Shown here piece after piece: positions 37,030 through 47,830 of a stretch of DNA of 64,000 nt (position 1 is its first letter; every line of letters starts with the position of its first letter). The notes below the pieces were generated by a model. That model was not told the DNA's origin. It ran no database searches and saw only the letters and a program-made list of their open reading frames with translations. The stretch spans positions 4,105,501 to 4,169,500 of the forward strand of contig NC_091008.1 of the NCBI RefSeq assembly GCF_041146395.1, read 5' to 3'. The translations under genes were made by a program, and so were the position numbers. This DNA comes from Eulemur rufifrons (lineage: Eukaryota > Chordata > Mammalia > Primates > Lemuridae).

Positions 37030-37990
37030 CCCTGATACCTATGCCAATCACTATTGGAGGCTACTAGGAACTGGAGATAAATCAGTAGAAACAATTGACA
37101 CGAGCCTTAACCTTATGTAGCTGATACTCCAGCAAGGACTTCAGACAAACAGGTAATTACAGTACAGTGGGGAAAATGTCATGTAAGGAGTTCCGTGGGA
37201 GCGAATGGGACGTGCAACTTTCCCAGACTTGAGGACACAGAGAAAAGGTTGTGGAAGGGAAGAATTAGGGGATAGGTTGGAGGCATCAAAGCGAAGAGGG
37301 AATAAAATAGTTCTAGAGAGATGAAAGTGCATACAAGAAGACCCAGGAAAGAGAGCGCCCGTGCTACTCACAGAAATGGAACACACGCAGTGTGGCCAGA
37401 GTGAGGACAGAATGGCAGACTAAGGGGGCCAAGCATGTGGCTTAGGTATAAGGGAAGTACTTCAGGGCAGAGGTGACAGGCGCTGGTATCCCATGCTGCC
37501 AAGATAACAGTGAGATACAGACTATCTATTGGACTTGGCATAAAGTGGCCTTTGGTGACCTGCAAAACAACTTCCATGGTCTGGTGGCCTGGGAATCAGA
37601 TTATGGTGGCTGGAGAAAGTGAAGAGGGAGGAAGTGAGACAAGAGCGTAGAGAGGAGAAAGAGAGAGAGAGAAGAGGGGTGATAGAGGAATTCGGATTCA
37701 GAAAAGATGAGGAAGACTCAAGCATGGTAAAAATCTAAGCAGAAGGAGCCAGTGAGAAGAAGACATTGATGATCTAGGATATGGGCATAATCGATAAATC
37801 AAAGTCACTTAGAGGGGAGGAAGCAAAGGGGTCTAGGCACAGAGGAAGTGAGAGGAGCAGGCAGTGTCACCTCCTCCGTTGCAAGGAGGGGGATGAGGAA
37901 AGAATGAGCTTGGATGTGCATCAGTGTCTAGCTCGCCGGCAGGAAGTTCAAGAGCTAATACGTTCTCCATATCATCACCACGTTAGTACC
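37030..37990 (-). mobile_element. LINE-2 relic, about 1 kb
   Basis: The plus strand shows reverse-complement L2 in order: GGAACTGGAGATAAATCAGTAGAAAC (37069-37094), GCCTTAACCTTATGTAGCTGATACTCCAGCAAGG, ATGGAACACACGCAGTGTGGCCAGAGTGAGG (37376-37406), GGCCAAGCATGTGGC, and CTTTGGTGACCTGCAAAACAACTTCC ... AAGTGAAGAGGGAGGAAGTGAGAC. Frames on the minus strand here (37141-37725) are its debris. The distal end, past 37700, is increasingly uncertain. Confidence 0.7.
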
Positions 37991-38394
37991 TGCATTCTCA
38001 TTCCTTAGAGAAAGTGCCGTGTTTCCTTCCAAGGTCGATATTGGGCAGAGCCAGAGCATTCTGATGACTCCTCATCTGAGCTAGAAAGAGCGAGGAAAGA
38101 ATGAGCCAAAATACTTCTGGTTGGAGACTGAGGCACAGTAACTGTGACAGAAAGGCTTCCCCGCAAGCCCCAATCACCCTTCACCCCAGAGAGGCCTCAA
38201 ATGCCATTTATGATGAAGCTCAGGACAGCTTAGCAAACTCCAGGCCAACCCAAGACAATATTGCCATTCAAGTTTTCCCATCCAGAGATCGACTGGATTC
38301 TATGAGTCTGTGCTAATAATCCAGCATCCACCTGTGGTCAAGGTGGAAGGTCGCGAAAGCAGCAGAAGGCTCCTTGTAGAGGTACTGTCCAGTC
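37991..38394. other. Unassigned intergenic DNA
   Basis: No gene recognised; unique and moderately GC-rich. Confidence 0.5.
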
Positions 38395-38570
38395 CAGTGT
38401 TCTTCACTCTGACACGCACAAGTGTCACCCATTTGTTAAAATGTGTGTTTTCTGGCCCAAGAACCAGATAATCTGATTCAAGCAGATCTACGGCAGGATC
38501 CAGGAACTTCCACTGGTTACATCCACCCCCAGTGATTCCGATACAGGTGGCTCGCTCTAAAGCATGACTT
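38395..38570 (+). mobile_element. MER5-type hAT DNA-transposon relic
   Basis: Starts CAGTGTTCTTCACTCTGACACG and continues CAAGTGTCACCCATTTGTTAAAATG, CCAAGAACCAGATAATCTGATTCAA and CCCAGTGATTCCGATACAGG. This is the layout of the short non-autonomous MER5-like hAT families. Exact family uncertain. Confidence 0.55.
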
Positions 38571-38936
38571 AGTAACAAGGAACAGAAAAAGTGGGGGAGA
38601 AACCAGGCCATCCCTCAGCCTGCCTCTCCAGGCCCTAGCCTAGGTTCTAATTCTGCACAAAACGAAGAGCTGTCACGGAGGAAAAAGAAAGAAATAAGAG
38701 ACGGCAGAGCTAAGCTGCAGGGACAATAGACTAGAGATCATGGCAGTTTATGGGAAAATGGAAACGGATCTACAAGAGGATGTTCTTCCTAATACCTAGC
38801 TCGTTGTTCCTCTCGTGAGACATTGGCAGCCATCACCAGCTAAACTGGCTTCATGTGGCATTTGTTCATGAGAAGGGACCCGATTAAGCCACCACGCTGC
38901 CATCCCATTGGCTCCAGGACTGCGGAGAATGAATGA
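38571..38936. other. Unassigned intergenic DNA
   Basis: No gene or repeat recognised. Confidence 0.5.
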
Positions 38937-38972
38937 GTGGGACCAGCAGTGGGACCAGCAGTGGGACCAGCA
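38937..38972. repeat. 12-bp tandem repeat, three copies
   Basis: GTGGGACCAGCA repeated three times perfectly. In one plus frame it reads as WDQQ repeats, but the enclosing frame (38908-39090) is too short and featureless to be a gene. Confidence 0.95.
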
Positions 38973-39244
38973 GGCACCAACAGATGCCCTCAAACTTTGC
39001 AACTTATTCTGTATCTTCCCATCTCCTCCTGGCATTTGCTTCACTCGTTTTCTCATTTCTATTCTTTTACACGTTCAATTTTGCCTATAAATGTGCTCCC
39101 ATATACCCATCCTTAAAAACCAAAACAACGTTTTTCTCAACTCTGTTCTCTGAGCTCTTACCCTGTCTTTTGCCAAGAAGCTGGCTGACAACACAGTACG
39201 AGGTGGTTACCTTTGTGACGTCACATCTTCTTTTCTCTTTAATC
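38973..39244. other. Unassigned DNA, possibly decayed L2
   Basis: Pyrimidine-rich plus strand, compatible with old L2 continuing on the other side of the MER5 insertion, but not assignable with confidence. Confidence 0.4.
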
Positions 39245-39401
39245 TAGTGTTTCCCAAAATGTGGTCAGCCTCCTGCGACTCTGAGAGGCTTGTTAAACGT
39301 GGAGATGTCTGCGCTCCATTCCAGACCTACCAAATCAGAAATTTTTCTGTTTTGACAAGCCTCTCAGGTTACTCACAGAAACCAGAGCTGGAGAACAACT
39401 G
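39245..39401 (+). mobile_element. MER5A-like hAT DNA-transposon relic
   Basis: Starts TAGTGTTTCCCAAAATGTGGTC, passes GAGAGGCTTGTTAAACGTGG, CATTCCAGACCTACCAAATCAGAAA (39319-39343) and GACAAGCCTCTCAGGTTACTC, and ends GAGAACAACTG. The order and terminal repeats fit MER5A. It lies within L2-like sequence. Confidence 0.8.
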
Positions 39402-39409
39402 GTATGGTC

Positions 39410-39745
39410 TATTATATTCTGGATTCCAGTCCCTGTGACTCCAAAGAAACTGCTCCCCTCCTGGGTCACTAATGATCTTCCAACTGCTAAATCCCTTAAC
39501 TGCTTCTCATTCCTGGATTGGACCAACAAATCTCTGCTCTTTTGGCTTCTAGGATACGTCCCCTTTGGAAACAAGTTTCTGGGGCATGTTTTTCTCCTTT
39601 AACTTCTGAGGCCAGTCTTCTGATGTCTCCTTTCCTGGCTCCTCTTCCTCAGTTGCTCTTTTGGGTCTTACCTTCTTTTATAAACTCCCTGTGGGTGGTG
39701 CCCTCCACTGGCAAATTCACATCTCCAACAAGTATCTGATTCTGT
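39410..39745 (+). mobile_element. Probable LINE-2 relic
   Basis: ATGATCTTCCAACTGCTAAATCC (39471-39493) and the pyrimidine-rich run TCTCCTTTCCTGGCTCCTCTTCCTCAGTTGC (about 39626-39656) resemble L2 ORF2 sequence downstream of the RT palm. Broken frames; moderate assignment. Confidence 0.5.
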
Positions 39746-39984
39746 CCCCACGGAGTTGCTATCCCAGTTGCTCAAAAGCAATATATACATATGCTAATTT
39801 ATATTAATTTTTTGCCATTTTCACTGCTCTGAGGGAACCAGAGCTATCATTATGATAACAATCCGACCAAGTCCTTGATTGGTCTCAGGAAGCAGCCCTG
39901 TGCTAAATTCTCCTCAAAAAGAGACCACACAGCTACTTACACACACAAATGAATCTAAATGCCTGAATGTTGGGTTTTCTCTCA

Positions 39985-40300
39985 AAGTGGAAGACATAGC
40001 CTCCAATGAACCATGACCCCTGTGTAAACCCCTTCCACGTTGAACGTGGCTGACTCTGTGTCTCGTTTTGATCAATAAAATGGGGCCAAAGTCAGATAGT
40101 AACTTCCAATGCTAGGCTTTCAGAGATTTTCAAATTCTGGGTTTTTTTTGTTTTGGGGGAGGTTATTCTTTTTTTTTTTTTTTTTTTGAAACATTATTTA
40201 TAGACCTAGCTGCCATGATGTGGGGAAGCCAACACCCTGTGGACTGGCTGCCATGATGTGGGGAAGCCAGCACCCTGTGGACTGGCCTCTGTCTGGGTGA
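39985..40300 (+). mobile_element. MLT1-like LTR fragment with internal T-tract and duplication
   Basis: CCTTCCACGTTGAACGTGGCTGACTCTGTGTCTCGTTTTGATCAATAAAATGGGGCCAAAGTCA (about 40030-40094) parallels the MLT1 motif 'ccttgaacatgggctgg...cttgctttgaccaatagaatg'. Downstream, AGCTGCCATGATGTGGGGAAGCC matches the later MLT1 'gagctgccatg' region. A T-run (40171-40187) and a 38-bp tandem duplication interrupt it. Confidence 0.55.
40210..40285. repeat. 38-bp tandem duplication, two copies
   Basis: Unit beginning CTGCCATGATGTGGGGAAGCC at 40210 and 40248, ending CACCCTGTGGACTGG. The two copies differ at one base (AACACCC versus AGCACCC), so the duplication is much younger than the MLT1-like sequence holding it. 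Confidence 0.97.
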
Positions 40301-40554
40301 CTCCTCAAGCCAGGCTCTCAGAATTTCATCACTGAACGTTAACTACCTTTTGACTCTATGGAATCTAAAACACACAAATCCATCTTTAATCACCAAAGTG
40401 GAAGATCCACCTCTTTAAGCGTCCATTCAAGAATTCAGCCAGAAACTGATTGTGATCCATCACTTTTCCAAGGCTCACTGGAGACCCAGGGTATTTAACT
40501 AAGATGACGCCCCGTTGTTCACTCATTCCAAATGTCTAAGATACGTGGCGTCTG
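40286..40554. other. Unassigned intergenic DNA
   Basis: Nothing recognised. Confidence 0.5.
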
Positions 40555-40925
40555 GACCCTCGCCCAGGCCCTGCAGAACAAAAGGAATAAAGCGTAGTCC
40601 CTGACCCAGAGTAACTCATCGTCTTGGAGGAAGTCAGAACAGGAACAAAACTTACAACATGATACTACATCTGTGATTCAAAAATAGCACCAGGAAGGAT
40701 TTGATTAATTCTGTCAGTCATGCAGACATGAGTAGAGATGAGAAAAGTCTTTACACAGAAGATAATGCATTAACAGTGTTTCAAAGGCAGAAAGTGAAAA
40801 GGAAAATTCCAGATACAGGGCACAGCATTTACAAAGTCATGGACACACAGAAAGGAGCAGGACTAGAGAAGCAGGCAGGGGTCACGAAGGACCACGCGTG
40901 TCATCCTAAGGAATCCAGAAGCCAG
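40555..40925 (-). mobile_element. LINE-2 relic
   Basis: Reverse-complement L2 order on the plus strand: AGTCCCTGACCCAGAGTAACTCATCGTCTTGGAGG (about 40596-40630), GAAAATTCCAGATACAGGGCACAGCATTTACAAAG (40801-40835) and CAGGGGTCACGAAGGACC. The 127-codon plus frame (40701-41084) runs antisense through this relic and is not a gene. Confidence 0.6.
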
Positions 40926-41014
40926 CATGGACAAGTGATCTTTAGTTTATTTGGAATTAAAACTCCACTCTCTCCCTTACCAGTCTATGACATTAGGTAC
41001 AATACTGAAGCAGC

Positions 41015-41215
41015 CTGGTCTCAGTTTTCCCATCTACTAAAATATAATAATAATAATTTATTCAAGGCAGATAGTTGCGAATAACATAGACATGGTTCTT
41101 GCCTTCAGAGAGCTTATAGCTAATATTGCTCTAGAATTAAAGTTGTCAACATGCCTAGCATTGTGTCCACACAGAGTAGAAACTCTATAACTACCATTAA
41201 TAATTAAGGGAGATT
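41015..41215 (+). mobile_element. MIR-like SINE fragment, possibly composite
   Basis: TGGTCTCAGTTTTCCCATCTACTAAAATATAATAATAATAA (about 41017-41057) is the MIR 3' core. After an unrelated piece (TTCTTGCCTTCAGAGAGCTTATAGC), CATGCCTAGCATTGTGTCCACACAGAGTAGAAACTC fits the MIR tail. Confidence 0.5.
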
Positions 41216-41520
41216 AATCTTAACAGGGTAGTGTTAAGCAAAGGCTAAGGAACTCGTCTTTGAGCACTAAAAGTGATTTAGCAGCTTTGATCAACTATAG
41301 TTACTTCAATATTCTATAACTATCTTGATATCACAGTTATAAGACTATTGGGATGATTAACAAAGCTGTGATTAATAAACTTGTTTAATTTTGTTTCAAA
41401 CACTTATTTGACTAGAAGACTCTTGTTTCAAGTAACACTACTAAAATCTCGTGAAACTAATGTTCTGCCAAGGCAGCGAACCATGATTAAGAGCATTCTT
41501 TGGTCTCCCAGAGCTTAAAA
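41216..41520. other. Unassigned intergenic DNA
   Basis: AT-rich; nothing recognised. Confidence 0.55.
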
Positions 41521-41523
41521 CCA

Positions 41524-41680
41524 CTGATCTGAAGAAAGTTACTTAAGCTCTCTATGGCCTGATTTTCTCATCTATAAAAAAGGGATAAAATACCTCCCTC
41601 ATAGATTACTGTAAGAATTTAAAACAAAGAAAAAAAAATCTTAATGCATATTAAGTACTCGTAAATAGCAGTAACAATTA
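41524..41680 (+). mobile_element. MIR SINE fragment
   Basis: AAAGTTACTTAAGCTCTCTATGGCCTGATTTTCTCATCTATAAAAAAGGGATAAAATACCTCCCTCATAGATTACTGTAAGAATT (from about 41535) follows the MIR core closely. Confidence 0.8.
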
Positions 41681-43234
41681 CAGGTTTTTATTGCACACTT
41701 TTTGGGCAAAGCAGTAATATTATAACACTGCAAGGAACATATCGAGACAAAGAACTATACAACTATTTGTGATAAATTCTATATTGATCTCCAAAACAGT
41801 CAAATTAAGGATGTTGTTTTGTATTATCTGAATCTCAGAATAGCTGAAAGTGACATTCATTGCATATTTTTAAAAACAAAATATATTATCTTCTGTTTGG
41901 ACTAGTATGGGGTTAGTCCATCGAAAAACAGAGCTAGGTAATCTCTAGTGGCCCCTTATAAACTATGAATTACAAGAAATAATTATTTAATTTCTAAACC
42001 ATCAAATGATACAGAAACATTATTTTCTCTCATGTCCTGTAAGAACAAATAGCTAGAAGACCAGAATCTCGAATCAAGTCTACACCTGCTTTAAGTCAAC
42101 AAGCAAGTGGCTACGAGTATATTTACAGCTACGAACGCTGTAGACATATTCCATTTCTGTAGAAGCATGAACTTATATTTTCCTGCAAAGCAATCTATGT
42201 AAGGATGAAAACATCCTTCTGCTCTGTTCCGAAATCTCACTATACTCATTTTATCCTCGTGTTCCTTTCATGGCCATCAATAGCGACCTCATCAACTCAT
42301 CAAAAAACACTATTAATGCCTGAGCTCCCAGCCGTGCTGTGCGGCATACAAACTACAACGAGCTTCCAGATTAAACAAGTAATTATACAAATGTCCTCTA
42401 GTGTGCATTTGCCACCATAAAATCTGCAGGAGGGGGAAATAGCCACGGAAGCTGAAGTTGAACATTTCTAAACACAAAGACATCACCCGAGTTAAAAAGA
42501 AGAGGCTTCGTGAAGATAAACAGAGCTTTAACAGCGAGATTTAGAGCCTAAATGCAGCTTAGGGCAAGTTGTGACTTTTCGGTATCACGCAGGCCTGACA
42601 TCAAAAATGTGTCCCCTCCACCAAAGGACGGGAAGGGACACTCCTTCATGCCACATGGTGATAATCTTTTCACTTTAGGAAATATAGGTTATGCTAGAAA
42701 GTCAGCGTTATTTCCACAAGCACAAAAATTATAAATATTCTCTGTGTTGTATTCCTTTCGTTGCGTTTAATTTTACTTCTTTTAGCAAGGGTCTGTGAAA
42801 TATTGGTTCAAAAGAGGGAGAAGAAGAGAACGTATTGGAATCCCGAAATGCCTAATCTTTATCCTTGAGTAAAAATAAATAACCCGAAATAAAGACTCTG
42901 TCAATGCTAAAGACTCGGAAAAGCAAAAATAATCATAATTAATAGTAATGACGATTTAAAAAACCCTCACAGGTGAGTGTCTCTCAGCTGCCACCTTGAC
43001 ACAGGTGTCCCCGGGGAGCTTCCTACCACAACTCTAGCAAATGCTGAAGAATTTCCAGAAGAGAGAGAGGGCAACCTTACAAAGAATTGCAGGATGTTCA
43101 AAAGAGGCCGGATGCTGGTGAACATCCGGTCTGGTGGCCCGGCGCATTTCCTACCTAAAACATCTTACGATCTACCCTCCTCTCACTGCCACCGCCAATT
43201 CCTAGGTTGCCCTCTGCAGCCAGACAGACCAAAT
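41681..43234. other. Unassigned intergenic DNA, about 1.55 kb
   Basis: No gene recognised. The 119-codon plus frame (42977-43336) runs into the palindromic element that follows and has no domain. Confidence 0.5.
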
Positions 43235-43441
43235 CAGGGTGGGACATCCACAGTCTTAGGGCCACGCATGGCCTTCTGGATCCCCGAGTGTGGCCTTTTG
43301 ACTGAATCCAAACTTTACAGAATAAATCCTTTTTAACAGAGGGATCTGTTCTGTGCAGTTTGGATTCGGTGGAGGGGCTGCACTTGGAGACCTGCGGGGT
43401 CGCGTGTGGCCTTGAGGACGCAGGTTCCCCGCTCAATCCTG
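43235..43441. mobile_element. Palindromic DNA-transposon relic (MITE-like)
   Basis: Two arms of about 95 bases in inverted orientation. The left arm has CAGGGT-GGGACATCC, GGGCCACGCATGGCCTTCTGGATCCCCGAGTGTGGCC, then ACTGAATCCAAACTTTACAGAATAAATCC. The right arm has GGATCTGTTCTGTGCAGTTTGGATTCGGTGG, GGGGCTGCACTTGGAGACC, GTGTGGCCTTGAGGACGCAGGTTCCCCGCTCAATCCTG. The arms pair with moderate divergence across a spacer of about 10 bases. This is the form of a long-palindrome non-autonomous transposon of mammals, probably hAT, but I am not sure of the family name. A clear 8-bp target duplication was not found. Confidence 0.8.
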
Positions 43442-44237
43442 GACAGTTTGATGACAAGCAAATGTACAATGGTCATGATGCTTCTTGAAGCACCGAATGT
43501 AACCTATGTAGTGACAATCTGCCTTTGCACGTGCTATAAACATCCGTGTTTCGGGTTCTCACCAGAGAATACAACTAGTGGTTGCATCATCAGTTTTCAG
43601 CCGTCTGAAATTTCGTTCGGTTTCTAAGTGCCAAAATTCTGATTTTGCGGGTGTGTGCAATAGTGTTACTCTTGGTATTTAAAAACCGCCTCAAATTGGA
43701 ATAATTTATGCTTAAGATATACCTAGAGAATAAAAGCTTCTTAGAGTCAAAAAAAGGTGCACTCATTTTAAAAGTATTCCAACTACTTCCTCTCAGGTTT
43801 AAAACCCTTCCAGGGTTGGTTTTTTTTATAATTATTATTATCATTTAATTATCTTTTCTTGGCTTCCTAGTAAATTTAAATGTTTTCTTTGTTTCTTAGT
43901 CATTTCTAATTTCTCCAGAACCAGGTTGGGCAACTATGAACGTCCAGAGAATCCTGATGGAGTCACCATGGAATCGGAGGGAGGGAGGAAGAGTTTGCAG
44001 AAGAAGAGAACAATAGGGTAGGGAAATCAAAGGACGAGAGTGGTGGGCAAAGTGGGTGGGCATTCGCGGGCCAATCCACTGCCCTTGCCCTGATCTGGGC
44101 TCTTTTCTCTCCCTGGTCCCTCATTTCTTCCAGAGCCAACTCCACTATCTTGGGCTCTTGCCTCCTTCCCCTGGGATAAGACCTTTTATCCAGAACCTTG
44201 TCCTCCAGCACAGGGAGCCCTCAGACTTGGCACTCAC
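43442..44237. other. Unassigned intergenic DNA
   Basis: No gene recognised. Confidence 0.5.
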
Positions 44238-44276
44238 CTCTCTCTCTCTCTCTCTGTCTCTCTCTCTTTGTCTCTC
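44238..44276. repeat. (CT)n microsatellite
   Basis: CT repeat with one G and one TTTG interruption. Confidence 0.95.
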
Positions 44277-45029
44277 AGGGGGAGCAGCATCCAAAGACAC
44301 AGTGTGGTAACAGACGGTGAACATCTCCTCCTTAGAATAGAAGGGAAAAGGTATTGAAATGCAATAGGACACACTAGTACCATCATTCTGACCCAGCACT
44401 ACACCCACTGATATGACATTGAACGCCCCATGTTGAATTCCAACCCCAAACCATTACCAGAACAATATGTTGCCCCCCTCCCCATTCTCTTTTTCTTTTT
44501 TCCGCCCATTCTTATAGTTCTAATATCCAAATTCTTTCCCTGCATTGAGCCAGAGCATCTGAAATATGGTGCTGCACCTCGTGTTGATGGTTCCTGCTGA
44601 GTTAGGTTTTCCTGCACTGTCCTGGATTTCCATGGAAGACGGAGGAACGTCACTAGAAATAGTTACTTCCATAATGGCATTCTGTGGATACGTACTTAAG
44701 TGGTAAAATCAGCCAAGCCTCTCTAGGAATGATATTCTCCAATCTCACAATAGTGGTGACTTCCAAGGAGGGAGGCAAGGGAATGAAAGGGAGAAAATAT
44801 GTACGTGTACGTATAATGTTTCATTTCTTCATCCAAAGAGAGATTTGAAACCTACTTGGAAAGATATTAAAAATATGTCAAATCTGGGAACTAAATTATA
44901 TTTTTTACTATACTCTTTTTTATGTATTTGGAATTTAGGATCCAAAACTGAAACATAGAAGGAAGCCATCACACAAAACTCACTAATCTATCTGATGGAA
45001 GTTATTGAAAGCATCCTCTTCTACAGCAT
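44277..45029. other. Unassigned intergenic DNA
   Basis: No gene or recognised transposon. Confidence 0.5.
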
Positions 45030-45180
45030 CCTTTTGCAAGATGTACCATGCATACAAATCACCCGAGGATGTGGTTAAAATGTGGATTTGGTTCAGTAAG
45101 TTTGGGTGAGGTCTGAGATGCCACATGTCTGACAAGTCCCCAGGGGGTATCGGTCCAAGAACCACAACCTGAGTAGTAAG
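45030..45180 (+). mobile_element. MER5-type hAT DNA-transposon relic
   Basis: CATGCATACAAATCACCCGAGGATGTGGTTAAAATGTGGATT (about 45048-45089), TGGGTGAGGTCTGAGATGCC, CTGACAAGTCCCCAGGGGGTATCGGTCC, and ACCACAACCTGAGTAG. Matches the MER5A-like layout in plus orientation. Its 5' end is not resolved. Confidence 0.65.
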
Positions 45181-45711
45181 TCTTCACAGTACACCACGGT
45201 GTCATTTTGTGATGAATGCACCAAAGAAATTTCTCGAAATGCACCGTTCCAAGAAAAGTTATGCTTATCCTCAGTAGCTGGTTGATTCTGACCTTGTCGA
45301 CGCTATATATTTTGTTTCCCTCTGCCTTGACCATTAGGAAGCTTAAAGCCAAATCTGCTATTTATCCTGGGAACTCCACCAGGCTTTAAGGCACACATTT
45401 TTATGAACTAATTTACCCTGGTTTTATTTTCCTACCCATATTTTCCTTTTGTTAAAACTTTAATACCTAAACATTGTATTCCATTGTTATAGGTCTCTTC
45501 TTATAAACTTCTTCAAATCCTCTCAGCAATGAGGTTTGGTATATTTAAATTAATTCATAAAAAAAAAGAGGTCACTGTTTTGAAGGAGTTTACTGACTTA
45601 TTGGGAAGAGAGACGTGTACAAAATTTAGATGGCCTATAGCGATCTATACAGGAGCCATAGAAAGGAGTATCTAATTTTGCACAAGACTACCTAGAATGT
45701 TACTGCCACTA
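45181..45711. other. Unassigned intergenic DNA
   Basis: No gene or recognised transposon. Confidence 0.5.
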
Positions 45712-45995
45712 GTATTATTCTTATCATTAATATTTGTAGGCACAATAATGATAGCAACCATTGACTGAATGTCTACCATGTGCCTGGCACTGGGCAGGAT
45801 ATTTCATCTCGTTTACTCTTTTATCATTTCTTGTAGATAATGCCACCTAATAAATCTGTGAGGTTTATATTATCATCACATTTCAAAGCTTCAGCAAGAT
45901 GACTCCTGCAGCTATACCGGGATAGAGCCAGGTTTAAAACCCGTGGACGGGTAACACCAAAGCCCATGTTCTCATCATTAATCGTGATGCTTCCA
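45712..45995 (-). mobile_element. MIR SINE, near full length
   Basis: Reverse-complement MIR: TTGACTGAATGTCTACCATGTGCCTGGCACTGGGCAGG (45761-45798), CATCTCGTTTACTCTTTTATCATTTCTTG, TCTGTGAGGTTTATATTATCATCACATTTC, GGGATAGAGCCAGGTTTAAAACCCGTGG, and AAAGCCCATGTTCTCATCATTAATC, in the expected reversed order. Confidence 0.85.
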
Positions 45996-45999
45996 GAAG

Positions 46000-47250
46000 C
46001 TTCCCAGAGGAGAAAATGCTTAGTCTGAGACGTAAAGGTTGAGGAGGAAAGTCACAAGTTTCCCAGAGAGACTAAGTAGGGATCTAGAGGGAGGAGGAAG
46101 AAGCTATTCCAGATGCAGAGAACAGCATGTGCAAACACAAAGAAATGTGACAATGCAGAGTATATTTAGGGATTGGTGAGAAGTCCCCATTGGAGCCATG
46201 TGGACCCCGCATGGCAGATGAGGCAGGGGTCAGACTCCGAAGAGACTTGAGTACCTTGTGGAGATGATGTCCATTCTGCAGGCAATGGAGAACTGTAAGA
46301 AGAGGTCAGGCAAGAAGGTGAGAAGGTTAGATTCTATTTTTTAAACTATCACTTTCCCAGTGGTGTGAAGGATGGATTCCAGGAGAACAAAGACACAGGG
46401 ACAGGGATGACTTCGAAGACACTTGCTATAGTTCTGATGATTTCCAGACTGAAGGAAAGGCCAACGGCTTTGGAGAAAGGGTCTTGTTGCAAAGGTTTTC
46501 AGAAGCAGATTCTTTAAGACTTGACGTCATTAAAATGCACGGAATGAAGAGGAGGGAAAGGCTGGGATTTAAGCCACCACCCATATCCCTGCCTTAACGA
46601 ACGGAGTGGACAGCAATAAAACACTGAGTGGGGTAGATCAGGGTGGAGGTGGGAAGACGGCATGCTATGTTTTAAAAGCTTCAGGATGTTAGGAAGAACA
46701 TGTATGTGCAGGGTTGCAGCTAGGAGACATAGATAAGGCATCAATTGTGTGTGTGTGTGTGTGTGTGGCCACAGAAACTACAGGAATAAAAGATATCACT
46801 CAATGGTAAAGCGTATAAAATAAGAAAGAACTATCAAATGCCAATATTGAAGGTGCAGACTCAAAACAAAAGCTGGAAATGTCCACTGAGAAGGAAGAGC
46901 AAATGCAGAAAGACGATCTGGAGAAAAGAATATCACAGAAACCAAGTGTGGGTGGAGTTTAAAGGAGGGAACATTCAACAGCGTTCAATACGTTGAGAAA
47001 CCAAGTAGGATAAAGATTGCAAACTTTTCACTGATTCTAAAATGATTATGTCATCTTTAACCTTAAACAAAAGCAGATTCAGCAAAACAATGGAAAAACC
47101 ACAGTGGGTATAGATCAAGACGTGGAGACAGCAGGGGCGGACTCAGCTTTCAAGAATCATGGCTGAAAAAGGCGAGAATCTGGATTGGCCTCCAGAGCAT
47201 TCCTGGAGCAGAGAATCTGGATTTCTCTATAAACCCGGGAGCGCAGATCT
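46000..47250 (-). mobile_element. LINE-2 relic, about 1.2 kb
   Basis: Plus-strand text follows reverse-complement L2: TATTCCAGATGCAGAGAACAGCATGTGCAAACAC (about 46105-46138), ACTTGAGTACCTTGTGGAGATG, TTCTGCAGGCAATGGAGAAC, and then GTTGAGAAACCAAGTAGGATAAAGATTGC (46991-47019) and GTGGAGACAGCAGGGGCGGACTCAGCTTTCAAGAATCATGGCTG (47121-47164). The middle (46480-46830) is less clear and holds a (TG)n tract. No coding capacity. Confidence 0.7.
46746..46767. repeat. (TG)n microsatellite
   Basis: Perfect TG repeat of 11 units within the L2-like region. Confidence 0.96.
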
Positions 47251-47559
47251 GCAAGGCACCTACAAGGAGAGACTAAGCTGGGGAGAGGATGTAACAGGTA
47301 ATTATGATAATACGAAAGCGCTGTTCTTGGGGGTCTAAGGCAAGTCAGGTAGAGAGCAAACCCAAAGAAGTGGAGAAAAGTGGACAGGTACAGGCAGGCA
47401 GTGGGGATTTCAAGAAGTCAGAAAATAAGCCAATTAGAGGGAAGGGTCTGGGAGAGATAAAAGGTTATGTGGTTATTCTCAGAAAATAGAGAACTGGAGA
47501 TGAAGATTTGACAATGAAAGGACGTTCAGAAACCGCAAACTCAAGGGAGAGACCATGGG
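47251..47559. other. Unassigned intergenic DNA
   Basis: Purine-rich; may be the decayed start of the preceding L2. Confidence 0.45.
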
Positions 47560-47830
47560 GCCCAGGAGTTCGCGACCAGCCTGAGCAAGAGCGAGACCCT
47601 GTCTCTACTAAAATTAGAAACAAATTATATGGACAACTAAAAATATAAATAGAAAAAATTAGCCAGGCATGGTGGCACATGCCTGTAGTCCCAGCTACTC
47701 GGGAGGCTGAGGCAGGAGGATCGCTTGAGCCCAGGAGTTTGAGGTTGCTGTGAGCTCGGCTGACGCCATGGCACTCTAGCCCGGGCAACAGAGTGAGACT
47801 CTGTCTTAAAAAAATAATAGTAATAATAAC
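47560..47830 (+). mobile_element. Alu SINE, strepsirrhine type, 5'-truncated
   Basis: Begins within the left arm at GGCCCAGGAGTTCGCGACCAGC, so about the first 65 bases of Alu are missing. It continues through the lemur-type linker and a complete right arm, ending GAGACTCTGTCTT with an AATAATAGTAATAATAAC-type tail. Compared with the copy at 12 kb it lacks four bases (ACTC) in GGCACTCACTCTAGC. No target duplication was found. A 128-codon minus frame (47465-47851) is Alu-derived. Confidence 0.96.

Noticed and set aside
40701..41084. 127-codon plus-strand frame
   Set aside because: Mostly antisense to an L2 relic and then enters a MIR fragment.
42977..43336. 119-codon plus-strand frame
   Set aside because: The C-terminal part is the palindromic transposon relic; the rest has no domain.
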